Source of the DNA: Lacibacter luteus
GTDB lineage: Bacteria > Bacteroidota > Bacteroidia > Chitinophagales > Chitinophagaceae
Direction of reading: 5' to 3'
Length of the DNA: 64,000 nt
Assembly (NCBI RefSeq): GCF_004118265.1
Contig: NZ_SDHW01000002.1
Span: 310,001-374,000 of the forward strand
The translations under genes and the position numbers were made by a program. The notes below the pieces were generated by a model. It worked only from the letters and a program-made list of their open reading frames with translations. It did not search any database and was not told the origin of the DNA. Positions 34,636 through 43,831 of the stretch are shown in pieces. Position 1 is the first letter of the stretch; each line of letters opens with the position of its first letter.

Positions 34636-36375
34636 TTATTCTTGTTTTTCAGTTAGTTCCAGCCAATCTTTTATTCCCTGTACAATGGCATCGGCCATTT
34701 GTTTTCGGTAAGCAGGTGTAAGTACATTCATCTCATCTTCAGGATTGCTGATGAACAGGGTTTCCACCAATACATTGGGAAACTCGGTATAGCCATTTAA
34801 GATAAAGTTGAAATTGCCGACATTGCCGTATTCGCCTAAGCCCATTGCAAGCATACGCCGTAAGATGGTTTGCGTTAACGAACGGTACCCGATATGTTTA
34901 TAGTAAGTACTTACTCCTTTTGTTGTAACAGGATCTGCACTGCTGTTTAAATGAATGCTCAACAGCAGATCGGGATTTTTTTCTTTGTAAAACGTGTAGC
35001 GATCGTGGTTATCGTAGGTTGTATCTTTTAATCGTGTGGTAATAACGCTTGCACCTTCGGCTTCAAGGGCAAATTGCAGTTCTTTTGAAATTGCCAGCGT
35101 CATGTCTTTCTCCATCGCACCCGTTAAACCAAACGCTCCCTTGTTAGTGCCACCATGCCCTGCGTCAACAGCAATTACCAGATCTTTCAACAAAAGACTT
35201 TTGGGTTTTCGCTTAACACGCACAACAAGCGTATTGCCGTTGTAATAAATACTGTGGCCCCAATGCTGTTGGTTTTTTAATTGAATGTTGATGCGGAAAA
35301 TATCTTCGTCAAGTTGATTGTAGGTTACGTTTGCAATTTCATTGATGCTGCTCATTTGTGTGATCCAGTTGGTATTGGATGTTGCACCAAACACATCAAC
35401 TGTTATGGTTGCAGGATTTACTTGCTGAAAAGTTTGATAGGCTAAACGTTCTGTAAGTGCAAGTGTAACATAATCGAAACTGCTGTCGCCCCAAACACGC
35501 ATATTGCCCGTGATGGATGTTGCTGTATAGTTTTGTGCCAATACTGTTACATGTTCTTCTTCTATATAAGCTTGGCGGTTTTTGCTCAACTGCACACAAT
35601 ATTTATCGCCCACTTTACTTACCGCCTTTAATTTCACCAGCGAATCAACATAGCCCATCTTTGTTCCGCCAAGTCTGTCTTCCCCAAGTCCCAATAAGAT
35701 GTACGGTATCTTTCCCTTTGTCTGTAACAATAACCCGTTTTCCGGCATAGTTGCAAAACTGTTTTTGCTGCTTGCTTCAACAGGATCGTTACCTTCTGCC
35801 CATACCATCAGTTTCAGCTTAGATGGTTTTGCAGTAAACAAATCATCATTCGGTTTTACAACGTACTCCAGCTGATAAACGCCTTTTACCCCATTTGAAT
35901 CTTTAACAGGCAGCTCAATAAATTTTGTTCCGTTTTCGAGTTGCACCACAGCTCCGGGCAATGCTTTGGCTGTCATCTTTAATTTATCGCCGGGCTTCAG
36001 CAACAAATCGCCTTGCGGATCGATACGCCAGTAAGCGACCGTATTTGTTGTAAGTGCTTTTTCTTTTTCGGGTAATTGATACTTATAAAAGATGCGTTGT
36101 GTTTCTTTTGCTCCTTTTTCGTTTACAGCCTGCAGTAAAAAACTGGTATCACCTAATTGCAGTTTTAACTCAACTGCAAACGCACCGGTTGGCCAGACTT
36201 TTATTTCGTTGCCATTCATCGTTACAGTACAGGTTTTGCAGGTGAGTCCGGCAATGTATTGTTTAGCTGCAGTAACCGTATTTTGATTTTTTGTTGGTGT
36301 GCTTACACGCAGAAACACCTGTTGGGCAGTTGCTGTTTGTAAAATGAAAAGCGACAATATGGTGAGAAGCCTCAT
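34636..36375 (-). CDS. N-acetylmuramoyl-L-alanine amidase (AmiC/Amidase_3 family)
   Basis: A 579-residue exported cell-wall hydrolase, cutting the bond between MurNAc and the stem peptide. The signal peptide ends at QTATAQ. A long N-terminal part with SH3-like and AMIN-like strands follows. The C-terminal Amidase_3 domain (about 400-579) has zinc ligands in VIAVDAGHGGTNKGAFG, the Glu of TGAMEKDMTLAIS, SIHLNSSAD and catalytic Glu in PNVLVETLFISNPEDE. I chose the ATG at 36375 because the longer frame would cross the terminator at 36391. Septal or turnover role is inference. Confidence 0.9.
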   Translation of the reverse strand: MRLLTILSLFILQTATAQQVFLRVSTPTKNQNTVTAAKQYIAGLTCKTCTVTMNGNEIKVWPTGAFAVELKLQLGDTSFLLQAVNEKGAKETQRIFYKYQLPEKEKALTTNTVAYWRIDPQGDLLLKPGDKLKMTAKALPGAVVQLENGTKFIELPVKDSNGVKGVYQLEYVVKPNDDLFTAKPSKLKLMVWAEGNDPVEASSKNSFATMPENGLLLQTKGKIPYILLGLGEDRLGGTKMGYVDSLVKLKAVSKVGDKYCVQLSKNRQAYIEEEHVTVLAQNYTATSITGNMRVWGDSSFDYVTLALTERLAYQTFQQVNPATITVDVFGATSNTNWITQMSSINEIANVTYNQLDEDIFRINIQLKNQQHWGHSIYYNGNTLVVRVKRKPKSLLLKDLVIAVDAGHGGTNKGAFGLTGAMEKDMTLAISKELQFALEAEGASVITTRLKDTTYDNHDRYTFYKEKNPDLLLSIHLNSSADPVTTKGVSTYYKHIGYRSLTQTILRRMLAMGLGEYGNVGNFNFILNGYTEFPNVLVETLFISNPEDEMNVLTPAYRKQMADAIVQGIKDWLELTEKQE

Positions 36376-36390
36376 ATAGTAAGTTGAATA

Positions 36391-36422
36391 AAAAATCCTT
36401 TGCAAATTAGCAAAGGATTTTT
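36391..36422 (-). terminator. Terminator after the acyl-CoA dehydrogenase gene
   Basis: AAAAATCCTTTGC, loop of 6, GCAAAGGATTTTT: perfect 13-bp stem with T/A tracts on both sides, between two minus-strand genes. Confidence 0.85.
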
Positions 36423-36450
36423 AATAGTTATGCCGATGAAACACGGCTTA

Positions 36451-38241
36451 TTACAACGGATACTTTCCGTCGTTTCTCAGCTTCGCTACGATGCGCCTTC
36501 TTGCATCTTTTGTATTGAAAGGATCAACTTTTGTAAAACGTTTTAAGCCCAATAACATCATACGGTGTTCATCACCTTCTGCAAATGCATTGATGGCATC
36601 TTTACCAAACTTGTTAATGCGGTCTGCAGCATCGTACAAATATGTACGCATCATATCCAGTTCAAACGCACAGGCATTCTCGCCTTTTTCTGCAACCAGT
36701 TTAGCTGCACGCAGCAAGGCACTTTCTGCATTAAAGGTTTGAATGGCCATATCGGCAATATTCATCAACACCTCTTGTTCATGTTCAATCTTCATCATGA
36801 ACTTTTGTACAGCAGCGCCCGCTGTAAGCATGATGGCTTTTTTGAAATTGGCAATTGCTTTGTACTCTTTTGCAAATGCTGTTTCATCATCGCTGCCAAA
36901 ATCAGGAATGCTCATCAGTTCTTTCTGCACATTCATTGCTGCAGTCATAATATCCAAACGGCCTTTCATAGCACGCTTCAACACCATATCTACTGTTAAC
37001 AGGCGATTGATCTCGTTTGTTCCTTCGTAAATACGGTTAATGCGGCTGTCACGGTAAGCTCTTGAAATATCATACTCATCACTAAACCCATTACCGCCGT
37101 GTACCTGCACACCTTCATCCACCACATAATCCAGCACTTCACTGCCATCTACTTTCAGCATTGCACATTCAATGGCATATTCTTCGGCAGCACCGAGCAA
37201 CGCTTCGTTGAAAGGTTTGCCCGCTGCCAACAGTTCGTGTTCCTTATCATCGATCCATTTGCTGGTACGGTACAATGCGCTTTCGCAAACCCAGATACGG
37301 ATGGCCATTTCTGCAAGTTTATGCTGAATAGCACCAAAGTTGAGAATGGGTTGTTTAAACTGTTCTCTTGTTGCTGCATACGTTAATGCAATATTGAGTG
37401 AACGTTTAGAACCACCCAATGCTGCAGCAGCTAACTTCAAACGACCGATATTGAGGATGTTGAAAGCAATGACGTGCCCTTTGCCAACTTCGCCCAGCAA
37501 ATTTTCTACCGGCACTTTACAATCCTGGAAATAGAGTTGTACAGTTGATGAACCCTTGATGCCCATTTTATGTTCTTCCGAGCCCTGTGTAAATCCTTCC
37601 ATGCCACGTTCAACAATAAACCCTGTAAAGTCTTTACCATCGATCTTTGCAAACACGGTGTATACATCAGCAAAACCACCATTGGTGATCCAGCATTTCT
37701 GTCCGTTTAAAATATAATACTTACCATCTTCACTTAACACAGCGGTTGTTTTTGCGCCTAACGCATCGCTGCCGCTGTTAGGTTCTGTTAAACCGTACGC
37801 ACCTTTCCATTCGCCCGTTGCCAGCTTGGGAATATATTTTGCTTTTTGTTCGGGTGTACCAAAATAGAGAATGGGCAATGTGCCAATGCCTGTATGTGCA
37901 GCAACGGCCACAGAAAATGAATAGCCGCCACCCAATGCTTCATTCACCAATGTTGCCGTAATGAAATCTTTTCCAAGTCCGCCATACTCTTCCGGTGCAG
38001 ATGTACCCAGTAAACCCTGTTCGCCGGCCTTATCCATCAGAGATGGCATCAACCCCTCTTCCATTTTATCGAGGCGTTGTACAACAGGCAAAACTTCGGT
38101 GTCAAGAAACGTAGCACACATTTCCTTTACCATCACCTGTTCTTCGTTAAAATTTTCGGGAATAAATGTTTCCTCAGGAGTGCCGGTCTTTATCAACCAT
38201 TCGCCACCTTTTACTGTTGTTGCAATCGTTGCGGTGCTCAT
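36451..38241 (-). CDS. Acyl-CoA dehydrogenase (long-chain/VLCAD-like)
   Basis: A 596-residue FAD enzyme of fatty-acid beta-oxidation, oxidising acyl-CoA to enoyl-CoA. FAD/substrate motifs: AYGLTEPNSGSDALGAKTTA in parts, CWITNGGFADVYTVFAK, HKMGIKGSSTVQLYF, and the C-terminal RDSRINRIYEGTNEINRLL. The C-terminal extension of about 150 residues after this is the VLCAD/ACAD9 type. It follows a MarR-family gene by 33 bases in the same operon, so MarR likely controls it in response to a fatty acyl or aromatic ligand. Confidence 0.93.
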   Translation of the reverse strand: MSTATIATTVKGGEWLIKTGTPEETFIPENFNEEQVMVKEMCATFLDTEVLPVVQRLDKMEEGLMPSLMDKAGEQGLLGTSAPEEYGGLGKDFITATLVNEALGGGYSFSVAVAAHTGIGTLPILYFGTPEQKAKYIPKLATGEWKGAYGLTEPNSGSDALGAKTTAVLSEDGKYYILNGQKCWITNGGFADVYTVFAKIDGKDFTGFIVERGMEGFTQGSEEHKMGIKGSSTVQLYFQDCKVPVENLLGEVGKGHVIAFNILNIGRLKLAAAALGGSKRSLNIALTYAATREQFKQPILNFGAIQHKLAEMAIRIWVCESALYRTSKWIDDKEHELLAAGKPFNEALLGAAEEYAIECAMLKVDGSEVLDYVVDEGVQVHGGNGFSDEYDISRAYRDSRINRIYEGTNEINRLLTVDMVLKRAMKGRLDIMTAAMNVQKELMSIPDFGSDDETAFAKEYKAIANFKKAIMLTAGAAVQKFMMKIEHEQEVLMNIADMAIQTFNAESALLRAAKLVAEKGENACAFELDMMRTYLYDAADRINKFGKDAINAFAEGDEHRMMLLGLKRFTKVDPFNTKDARRRIVAKLRNDGKYPL

Positions 38242-38274
38242 ATCAATAGTATTTAAGATTTAGTGATTGAATGC

Positions 38275-38715
38275 TTATTTCAGATTATCGTACACAATCT
38301 GTAACACCTCCTTACAAATGTCCACCCTGTCTGCAGGTACGCCAATCAGTGCTTCATTCAATGTGTTGTTGGCCACCATCATGGTTTCTTCTTCCAGCTT
38401 ACGACCCTGCTCCGTTAAAAACACCTGGTTAATTCGCCGGTCGTTTTTACTCGCAACCCGCTTCACCAGTTTCAGCTTTTCCAGGTTATCTACTAATCGT
38501 GTAATGCTCGGTTTATCTCTAAACGTGGCATTGCACAGCTCCTGCTGGCTAAGCCCATCGTTCTTCCATAAATGATACAATACACTCCATTGTTCAACGG
38601 TAATTTCAATACCGCCATGCTTCATATTCTTCTGCAAACGGCGTGCTATAGCGGTGCTGGCTTTGCCCGTCATGAAGCTGTATAGCTCGCCTTTTTTAAA
38701 TTGGTTGTTTGGCAT
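38275..38715 (-). CDS. MarR-family transcription regulator
   Basis: A 146-residue winged-helix regulator. EITVEQWSVLYHLWKNDGLSQQEL and KPSITRLVDNLEKLKLVKRVASKNDRRINQV, in parts, show the recognition helix and the DRR wing of the family. I chose the ATG at 38715, giving MPNNQFKKGE; earlier starts add only a few residues. It is the first gene of an operon with acyl-CoA dehydrogenase and divergent from a DUF418 gene, so it may control both. Confidence 0.92.
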   Translation of the reverse strand: MPNNQFKKGELYSFMTGKASTAIARRLQKNMKHGGIEITVEQWSVLYHLWKNDGLSQQELCNATFRDKPSITRLVDNLEKLKLVKRVASKNDRRINQVFLTEQGRKLEEETMMVANNTLNEALIGVPADRVDICKEVLQIVYDNLK

Positions 38716-38851
38716 ATAGTTGTTTATGCAACTACTCAAATATAATAATACTTCCCGAAAGCTGGCAAATTTTTTATTTAAAGAGTATCTTAATGTTCAC
38801 TCCTGCCCTTCGCAAAGCTGCTCCCTTTTTCACTACCAAAACCAACCAATT

Positions 38852-40159
38852 ATGTCTATTGCACAAGCTGCACCTGTATCGCAGGAAGAACGTATTGTAC
38901 TTCTCGATTCGCTACGTGGCATTGCTATCCTCGGCATTTTATTAATGAACATTCCAGGCTTTGCACTTCCCGATCCTGTTCATCACGATCCTTCTGTTTT
39001 GAACGAATGGGGAACCGGTAATTACAAAGCGTGGTATTATATTGATTGGATACTCGAGGGTAGTCAACGTGCTTTGTTTTCGATGTTGTTTGGCGCCGGC
39101 ATTATTTTGTTTGTAAGCAGGCAGGAACGAAAAACGGAAGGACTCTGGCCTGCTGATTATTTTTTCAGAAGACAATTATGGCTGCTTGTGTTTGGCTTGT
39201 TCAATGCCTTTGTGCTGCTTTGGTTTTGGGATATACTGTTTCAGTATGCCTGCTTTGGCATGCTTGCGTTTACATTTAGAAGATTAGCACCAAAAGGTTT
39301 ATTTATTGCCGCATTTATTTCGCTTGTGTTAATGACAGTACGTGAAAATGTTGACGCTTACCGGGATTATAAAATGATAGCAAAAGGAGAAGCTATTGCA
39401 AAAATTGATACTACTGTTACCAAGCTTACCGATAAACAAAAAGAAGAGCTGGGCGCAATGACGGAGATGAAAGAAAAATCAACGCTCAAGGAAAAGAAAA
39501 AGAAAATGGAAAAGGGTCTTGCTTTGGTACGTGGCAACTACAGCGAGTTCTACCGTTACCAAAGCAACCGCAGTTTTGAAGGCGAGATCTTTTTTACCTA
39601 TTTCGGTATTTGGGACATTCTTGTATTTCTCTTTCTGGGAATGGCATTTTATAAATCGGGCATAATAACCGGACAGGCCCCTGTTCGTACTTACCTTATT
39701 CTTTGCATTACAGGTCTTGGATTAGGATTATTGTTGTCATACTTCCGTTTACAACCATTGATCGTACATAAGTTTAACGGATTTGAAATTATGAAACGGC
39801 CGCATTTCGAGTTTTATGAAATCTCAAGAACATTCCGTTCCATAGGCATTTTTGGCTTGATCATGTTGCTGTACAAATCCGGATGGTTCAAATGGTTCTT
39901 TGCTTTGTTACGTCCTGTTGGTCAAATGGCATTCACCAATTACCTGATGCAATCTTTTCTTGTTGGCTTATTCTTTTACGGTGTTGGTTTTGGTATGTAT
40001 GGAAAACTAAGCCGTTTTGAAATGTACTATGTTGTTGCCGGCACCTGGTTATTGCAAATTATCTGGAGCCATCTCTGGTTACGGTTCTTCCGCTTTGGAC
40101 CGCTTGAGTGGTGCTGGCGCAGTTTAACGTACTGGAAGAGGCAGCCGTTTGTGAAGTAA
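38852..40159 (+). CDS. DUF418-family membrane protein
   Basis: A 435-residue integral membrane protein with around eight hydrophobic segments. RIVLLDSLRGIAILGILLMNI is seen in parts as the typical DUF418/DUF1624 opening, and VGQMAFTNYLMQSFLVGLFFYG with the following helix is the C-terminal DUF418 motif. A Lys/Glu-rich stretch (KEKSTLKEKKKKMEKG) interrupts the middle. Family members are thought to be acyltransferase-like membrane proteins; substrate unknown. Start at 38852 is chosen because the longer frame adds a non-homologous 44 residues. Confidence 0.88.
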   Translation: MSIAQAAPVSQEERIVLLDSLRGIAILGILLMNIPGFALPDPVHHDPSVLNEWGTGNYKAWYYIDWILEGSQRALFSMLFGAGIILFVSRQERKTEGLWPADYFFRRQLWLLVFGLFNAFVLLWFWDILFQYACFGMLAFTFRRLAPKGLFIAAFISLVLMTVRENVDAYRDYKMIAKGEAIAKIDTTVTKLTDKQKEELGAMTEMKEKSTLKEKKKKMEKGLALVRGNYSEFYRYQSNRSFEGEIFFTYFGIWDILVFLFLGMAFYKSGIITGQAPVRTYLILCITGLGLGLLLSYFRLQPLIVHKFNGFEIMKRPHFEFYEISRTFRSIGIFGLIMLLYKSGWFKWFFALLRPVGQMAFTNYLMQSFLVGLFFYGVGFGMYGKLSRFEMYYVVAGTWLLQIIWSHLWLRFFRFGPLEWCWRSLTYWKRQPFVK

Positions 40160-40165
40160 AATAAC

Positions 40166-40200
40166 AAAAGCCTGTTGCTAATGAAAGCAACAGGCTTTTT
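40166..40200 (+). terminator. Terminator after the DUF418 gene
   Basis: AAAAGCCTGTTGC, loop, GCAACAGGCTTTTT: perfect 13-bp stem. Confidence 0.88.
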
Positions 40201-40253
40201 CTTAATTGAACTACTTATTCAAATACTGTAATTGCAGCTATCTTTGATGCTTC

Positions 40254-41285
40254 ATGCCGCAATTACACCGCAACGATATACTCAACCTGTTTTCAAAAAT
40301 TACTCCACGCCGTGCATGGAACATGACCAAAGTGTGGAGCAGTTATCAACTAAGCAGGTTGCTGAACAAACCGATCCAGTGGGGTTATCCTGTTTCCATT
40401 TCTTTTGAGCCAACTACAAGCTGTAATCTGCGTTGCCCTGAATGCCCGAGTGGTTTGCGTGAGTTTACAAGACCAACCGGAATGTTGCAGAAAAGTTTTT
40501 TTGAACAGACCATTGATGATATTCATAAAGACTTACTCTATCTTATTTTTTATTTCCAGGGCGAACCATTTTTGAATCCGGAGTTTTTACCGATGGTGAA
40601 ATATGCATCGCAGAAAAAAATTTATACTGCTACATCTACCAATGCTCATTACCTCACCGAAGAAAAAGCAAAACAAACTGTTGAAAGCGGTTTGGACCGT
40701 TTAATCATTTCTATTGATGGTACTACACAGGATGTGTACCAGCAATACCGTGTAGGCGGCAAGCTTGATAAAGTAATTGCAGGTGCAAAGAACATCGTCA
40801 AGTGGAAAAAAGAACTGAACAGTAAAAAACCATTTGTGGTATTTCAGTTTTTAGTAGTGAAGCCCAATGAACATCAGCTGGAAGATGTAAAACAACTGGC
40901 AAAAGAAGTGGGTGTTGATGATGTATGGTTTAAAACGGCACAGGTATACGATTACGAGAACGATCCTAATCAATTGATACCAACGCTCAATAAATACAGT
41001 CGCTATAAAAAGAATGCAGATGGTTCTTACACTCCCAAGAATAAACTACAGAACCATTGCTGGAAGTTGTGGCATGCCAATGTGATTACATGGGATGGAT
41101 TGGTAGTGCCCTGTTGCTTTGATAAAGATGCTATGCACCAGCTGGGTAATTTAAAAATGCAATCGTTCAAACAAGTGTGGCAGAACGATAATTACAAACA
41201 GTTCCGCCGTGAACTGATGACAAGCAGAAAAAATATCGACATCTGCGCCAACTGCAGCGAAGGATTAAAAGTATGGGAAGAATAA
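40254..41285 (+). CDS. Radical SAM/SPASM-domain protein
   Basis: A 343-residue radical SAM enzyme. EPTTSCNLRCPECPSGL carries the CxxxCxxC 4Fe-4S motif, followed by FYFQGEPFLNPEFLPM (GEP motif) and RLIISIDGTTQDVYQQYR. A C-terminal SPASM-like region has VPCCFDKDAMHQLGNLK and ICANCSEG for auxiliary clusters. Such proteins modify peptides, enzymes or sugars. No peptide precursor or partner gene is adjacent; a CHRD lipoprotein follows. Substrate unknown. Confidence 0.9.
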   Translation: MPQLHRNDILNLFSKITPRRAWNMTKVWSSYQLSRLLNKPIQWGYPVSISFEPTTSCNLRCPECPSGLREFTRPTGMLQKSFFEQTIDDIHKDLLYLIFYFQGEPFLNPEFLPMVKYASQKKIYTATSTNAHYLTEEKAKQTVESGLDRLIISIDGTTQDVYQQYRVGGKLDKVIAGAKNIVKWKKELNSKKPFVVFQFLVVKPNEHQLEDVKQLAKEVGVDDVWFKTAQVYDYENDPNQLIPTLNKYSRYKKNADGSYTPKNKLQNHCWKLWHANVITWDGLVVPCCFDKDAMHQLGNLKMQSFKQVWQNDNYKQFRRELMTSRKNIDICANCSEGLKVWEE

Positions 41286-41396
41286 GTGCTGCACATATTC
41301 CTTTGCGGCACGGTTTCGGCTACCTCTTCTTTATCACATCAAACTAAATCCATCAATGTTGCTTTTTTCGTAAATGATAGCCTAAACATCATTTGT

Positions 41397-42215
41397 ATGA
41401 AAAGTATAGCATTGAAATCTCTATTAGTAGTAGTAAGCCCCATAATATTATTCTCCTGCAAAAAAGAAAAAGCACCTTCTGTAACTATAGTAAAAGAATG
41501 GAACGTTTCGCTTAGTGCTAAATACGAAAATCCTGCTCCTGCAGGAAGAAATGAAACAGGCACTGCCAACTTTAAACTTATGAGCGACAATTCGCTCAGT
41601 TATAGTTTTTCTGTAATGGGCCTCGCAAGTGGCGATGCATTAACAGCTGCTCACTTTCATGTAGGTGATGCAGGTACTAACGGAGGGGTGATATTAAACT
41701 TCAACCCAACTTTTTCCGGCGCAGCTTCAAGCGGCACTGTTATGAATATCCGCCAAACATTAGTTGACAGTTTAAAAAGTAATGCGAACGAAATTTACTT
41801 CAATGTACATTCCACGCAAGTTGCTTCAGGTCTTGTACGTTCACAGATTAATACAAAAATTGACTTCGCTGCAGATATTGCATTAAGCGGAGCCAATGAA
41901 GTTCCTGCAGTAACAACAACTGCAACAGGAACAGCACGCATTCGTGTAACATCCGATAAAAAAATGTATTCCATTGTAACCGTAACCAACCTTGAGGCCG
42001 GCGATGCATTAACAGCTGCTCATATACACAGTGGTGCTGCAGGTGTTAATGGCGGAGTATTGATTGGTCTGGCATCAACTTCAGCCGATTTTGCAATTGC
42101 AAAAGTATTTATGCTAACCGACGCCATTTATAATTCTGTAAAAGCGGATGCACTCTATGTAAATGCACATTCTACATTACATGCAAGTGGTGTAGTGCGT
42201 GGACAAATAAGGTAA
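41397..42215 (+). CDS. Lipoprotein with two CHRD domains
   Basis: A 272-residue lipoprotein: MKSIALKSLLVVVSPIILFSC gives Cys21. Two CHRD repeats follow, the first with GLASGDALTAAHFHVGDAGTNGG, the second with NLEAGDALTAAHIHSGAAGVNGG (shown here in parts); each ends with YxNAHST..ASGxVRxQI. CHRD domains are beta-rich extracellular units of unknown ligand. Start at 41397 is set by the lipoprotein signal; the frame from 41286 adds non-signal residues. Confidence 0.9.
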   Translation: MKSIALKSLLVVVSPIILFSCKKEKAPSVTIVKEWNVSLSAKYENPAPAGRNETGTANFKLMSDNSLSYSFSVMGLASGDALTAAHFHVGDAGTNGGVILNFNPTFSGAASSGTVMNIRQTLVDSLKSNANEIYFNVHSTQVASGLVRSQINTKIDFAADIALSGANEVPAVTTTATGTARIRVTSDKKMYSIVTVTNLEAGDALTAAHIHSGAAGVNGGVLIGLASTSADFAIAKVFMLTDAIYNSVKADALYVNAHSTLHASGVVRGQIR

Positions 42216-42236
42216 CCAACAGCAACAATAAAAAAG

Positions 42237-42263
42237 AAAGCCGGGTTTAATGCCCGGCTTTTT
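42237..42263 (+). terminator. Terminator after the CHRD lipoprotein
   Basis: AAAGCCGGG, loop, CCCGGCTTTTT: clear hairpin with T-run. Confidence 0.85.
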
Positions 42264-42297
42264 GCGTTGCTAATAAAAGCTTTTGTAATTTCAACAC

Positions 42298-43338
42298 ATG
42301 GCATCATTCAGCAACCGTTTACGACAAATCATTCTTTTAGTTGTTTTAATTGCACTTGGCTTTTTGCTGGTAAAGGAGTTATATATTTTTCTTCCCGGTT
42401 TTTTAGGTGCAGTAACACTCTACATTCTCAGCAGAGGTTGGTATCGCTACTTAACTGTTCAACGCAAGTGGAATAAAAATGCAACCGCCACTTTGTTCAT
42501 GTTTGGTTTTTTGATCATGATTGGTCTGCCGGTGTACTACATCATCAGCTTACTTTCTCCAAAAATCAGCGAAATATTCAGCCATTCCGATGAAGTGCTG
42601 CTTGGTTTAAAATCTGTTTCTGCTAAAATTCAGGAATGGACAGGGCAAGAATTATTTACCGATGCAAACATTGCCGAGCTGCAAAAGCGTATTGCTAATT
42701 TCTTTCCCGCTTTTTTAAACAGTACAGCCATGATTTTGTCTAACCTTGCAATGATGCTGTTTGTGTATTTCTTTATGCTTACCAATGGCAAAGCAATGGA
42801 AGCATCGTTCGATTATTTTTTACCACTCCACGAAAAAAACATCGACATACTCGGTAAAGAAACCATCAGCGTTGTTCGTGCAAACGCAATTGGTATTCCG
42901 CTTATCTCATTTATTCAAGGTGTGTTTGCAATGGTCGGTTACTGGATATTTGGCATTAAAGAACCTGTGCTGTGGGGTTTTATTACAGGTGTGTTTGCGT
43001 TCTTTCCCATCGTTGGTACAACACTTATCTGGGCACCGTTGGTGGTGTTTCTGTTTTCTCAGGGAAACACCGGACAGGGAATTGGTTTACTCATCTATAG
43101 TTTGCTTGTAACAGGCAATGTTGATTATCTCGCCCGCATTACATTAATGAAACGTCTCGGCGATGTGCATCCTCTTGTTACGGTTTTAGGCGTTATTGTT
43201 GGATTGAGTTTATTTGGTTTCTGGGGTTTCATCTTTGGACCATTACTTATCAGCTATTTTATGTTACTGTTTAAAATTTACACCAACGAGTTTGGGCCAA
43301 TGCATGCAACAGATAGTCCACATGAGCATGGGAGCTAA
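42298..43338 (+). CDS. AI-2E/PerM-family membrane transporter
   Basis: A 346-residue membrane protein of the AI-2E family (PerM/YdiK type) with about seven to eight hydrophobic segments. The central soluble loop (ISEIFSHSDEVLLGLKSV to FFPAF) and the motifs WGFITGVFAFFPIVGTTLIWAP and GDVHPLVTVLGVIVGLSLFGFWGFIFGPLL, seen in parts, are diagnostic. Relatives act as ion/proton exchangers or, less surely, as autoinducer exporters. Its stop codon lies 4 bases from the left repeat of the GxxExxY cassette. Confidence 0.9.
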   Translation: MASFSNRLRQIILLVVLIALGFLLVKELYIFLPGFLGAVTLYILSRGWYRYLTVQRKWNKNATATLFMFGFLIMIGLPVYYIISLLSPKISEIFSHSDEVLLGLKSVSAKIQEWTGQELFTDANIAELQKRIANFFPAFLNSTAMILSNLAMMLFVYFFMLTNGKAMEASFDYFLPLHEKNIDILGKETISVVRANAIGIPLISFIQGVFAMVGYWIFGIKEPVLWGFITGVFAFFPIVGTTLIWAPLVVFLFSQGNTGQGIGLLIYSLLVTGNVDYLARITLMKRLGDVHPLVTVLGVIVGLSLFGFWGFIFGPLLISYFMLLFKIYTNEFGPMHATDSPHEHGS

Positions 43339-43341
43339 GGG

Positions 43342-43831
43342 CTAAGAGTTTAAAGGAGGGAAAAGAGAAGAAAAAGAAAACACCAATTTACTTTTATGCA
43401 TATTGATGAGCTAACTAACCTTGTAATTAATTTCTGTATTAAAATTCATACAAGAATTGGATCTGGCTGTTTTGAAAAAGTATATGAAGAGGTTCTTTAT
43501 TACGAATTAATTAAAGCAGAAGTAAAAGTTGAACGGCAATTGCTGCTACCGATCAGCTACGAAGAGCTAACTATAAAAAGAGCTTATAAGCTTGATTTGT
43601 TAGTTGACGACAAACTGATTCTTGAGCTAAAATCTGTACATCCTCTTCCGTCTGTTTATTTCAATCAACTGCAAACACACCTTGTGCTTACAATCTTAAA
43701 ACACGGTTTATTGCTAAATTTTAAAGTGCCACTTATGAAAGATGGTATCCACAGAGTGTTCAACAACAAAGGGAGAGAATTAATCGTGTAGAATGCTCTT
43801 CTTTACTCTTTTCCCTCCTTCAAACTCCTAG
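43342..43831. mobile_element. Putative TIR-bounded cassette with GxxExxY gene (copy 1)
   Basis: The GxxExxY gene is flanked by 26-bp inverted repeats that match at 24 positions: left 43342-43367 (CTAAGAGTTTAAAGGAGG then GAAAAGAG) and right 43806-43831 (on the minus strand CTAGGAGTTTGAAGGAGG then GAAAAGAG). The left end is 4 bases after the AI-2E gene stop codon; the right end contains the stop codon of the cytochrome gene. Total about 490 bases. No transposase inside. Confidence 0.6.
43396..43791 (+). CDS. GxxExxY protein (PD-(D/E)XK-like), copy 1
   Basis: A 131-residue soluble protein of the GxxExxY family. The naming motif is GCFEKVY (Gly24, Glu27, Tyr30). Downstream, YKLDLLVDDKLILELKSV has the Asp...Glu-x-Lys spacing of PD-(D/E)XK nuclease-like folds. 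The paralogue at 54674 shares the plan but is diverged. The family often occurs in several scattered copies per genome and has no settled function. Here it is the only gene inside a terminal-inverted-repeat cassette. Confidence 0.88.
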   Translation: MHIDELTNLVINFCIKIHTRIGSGCFEKVYEEVLYYELIKAEVKVERQLLLPISYEELTIKRAYKLDLLVDDKLILELKSVHPLPSVYFNQLQTHLVLTILKHGLLLNFKVPLMKDGIHRVFNNKGRELIV

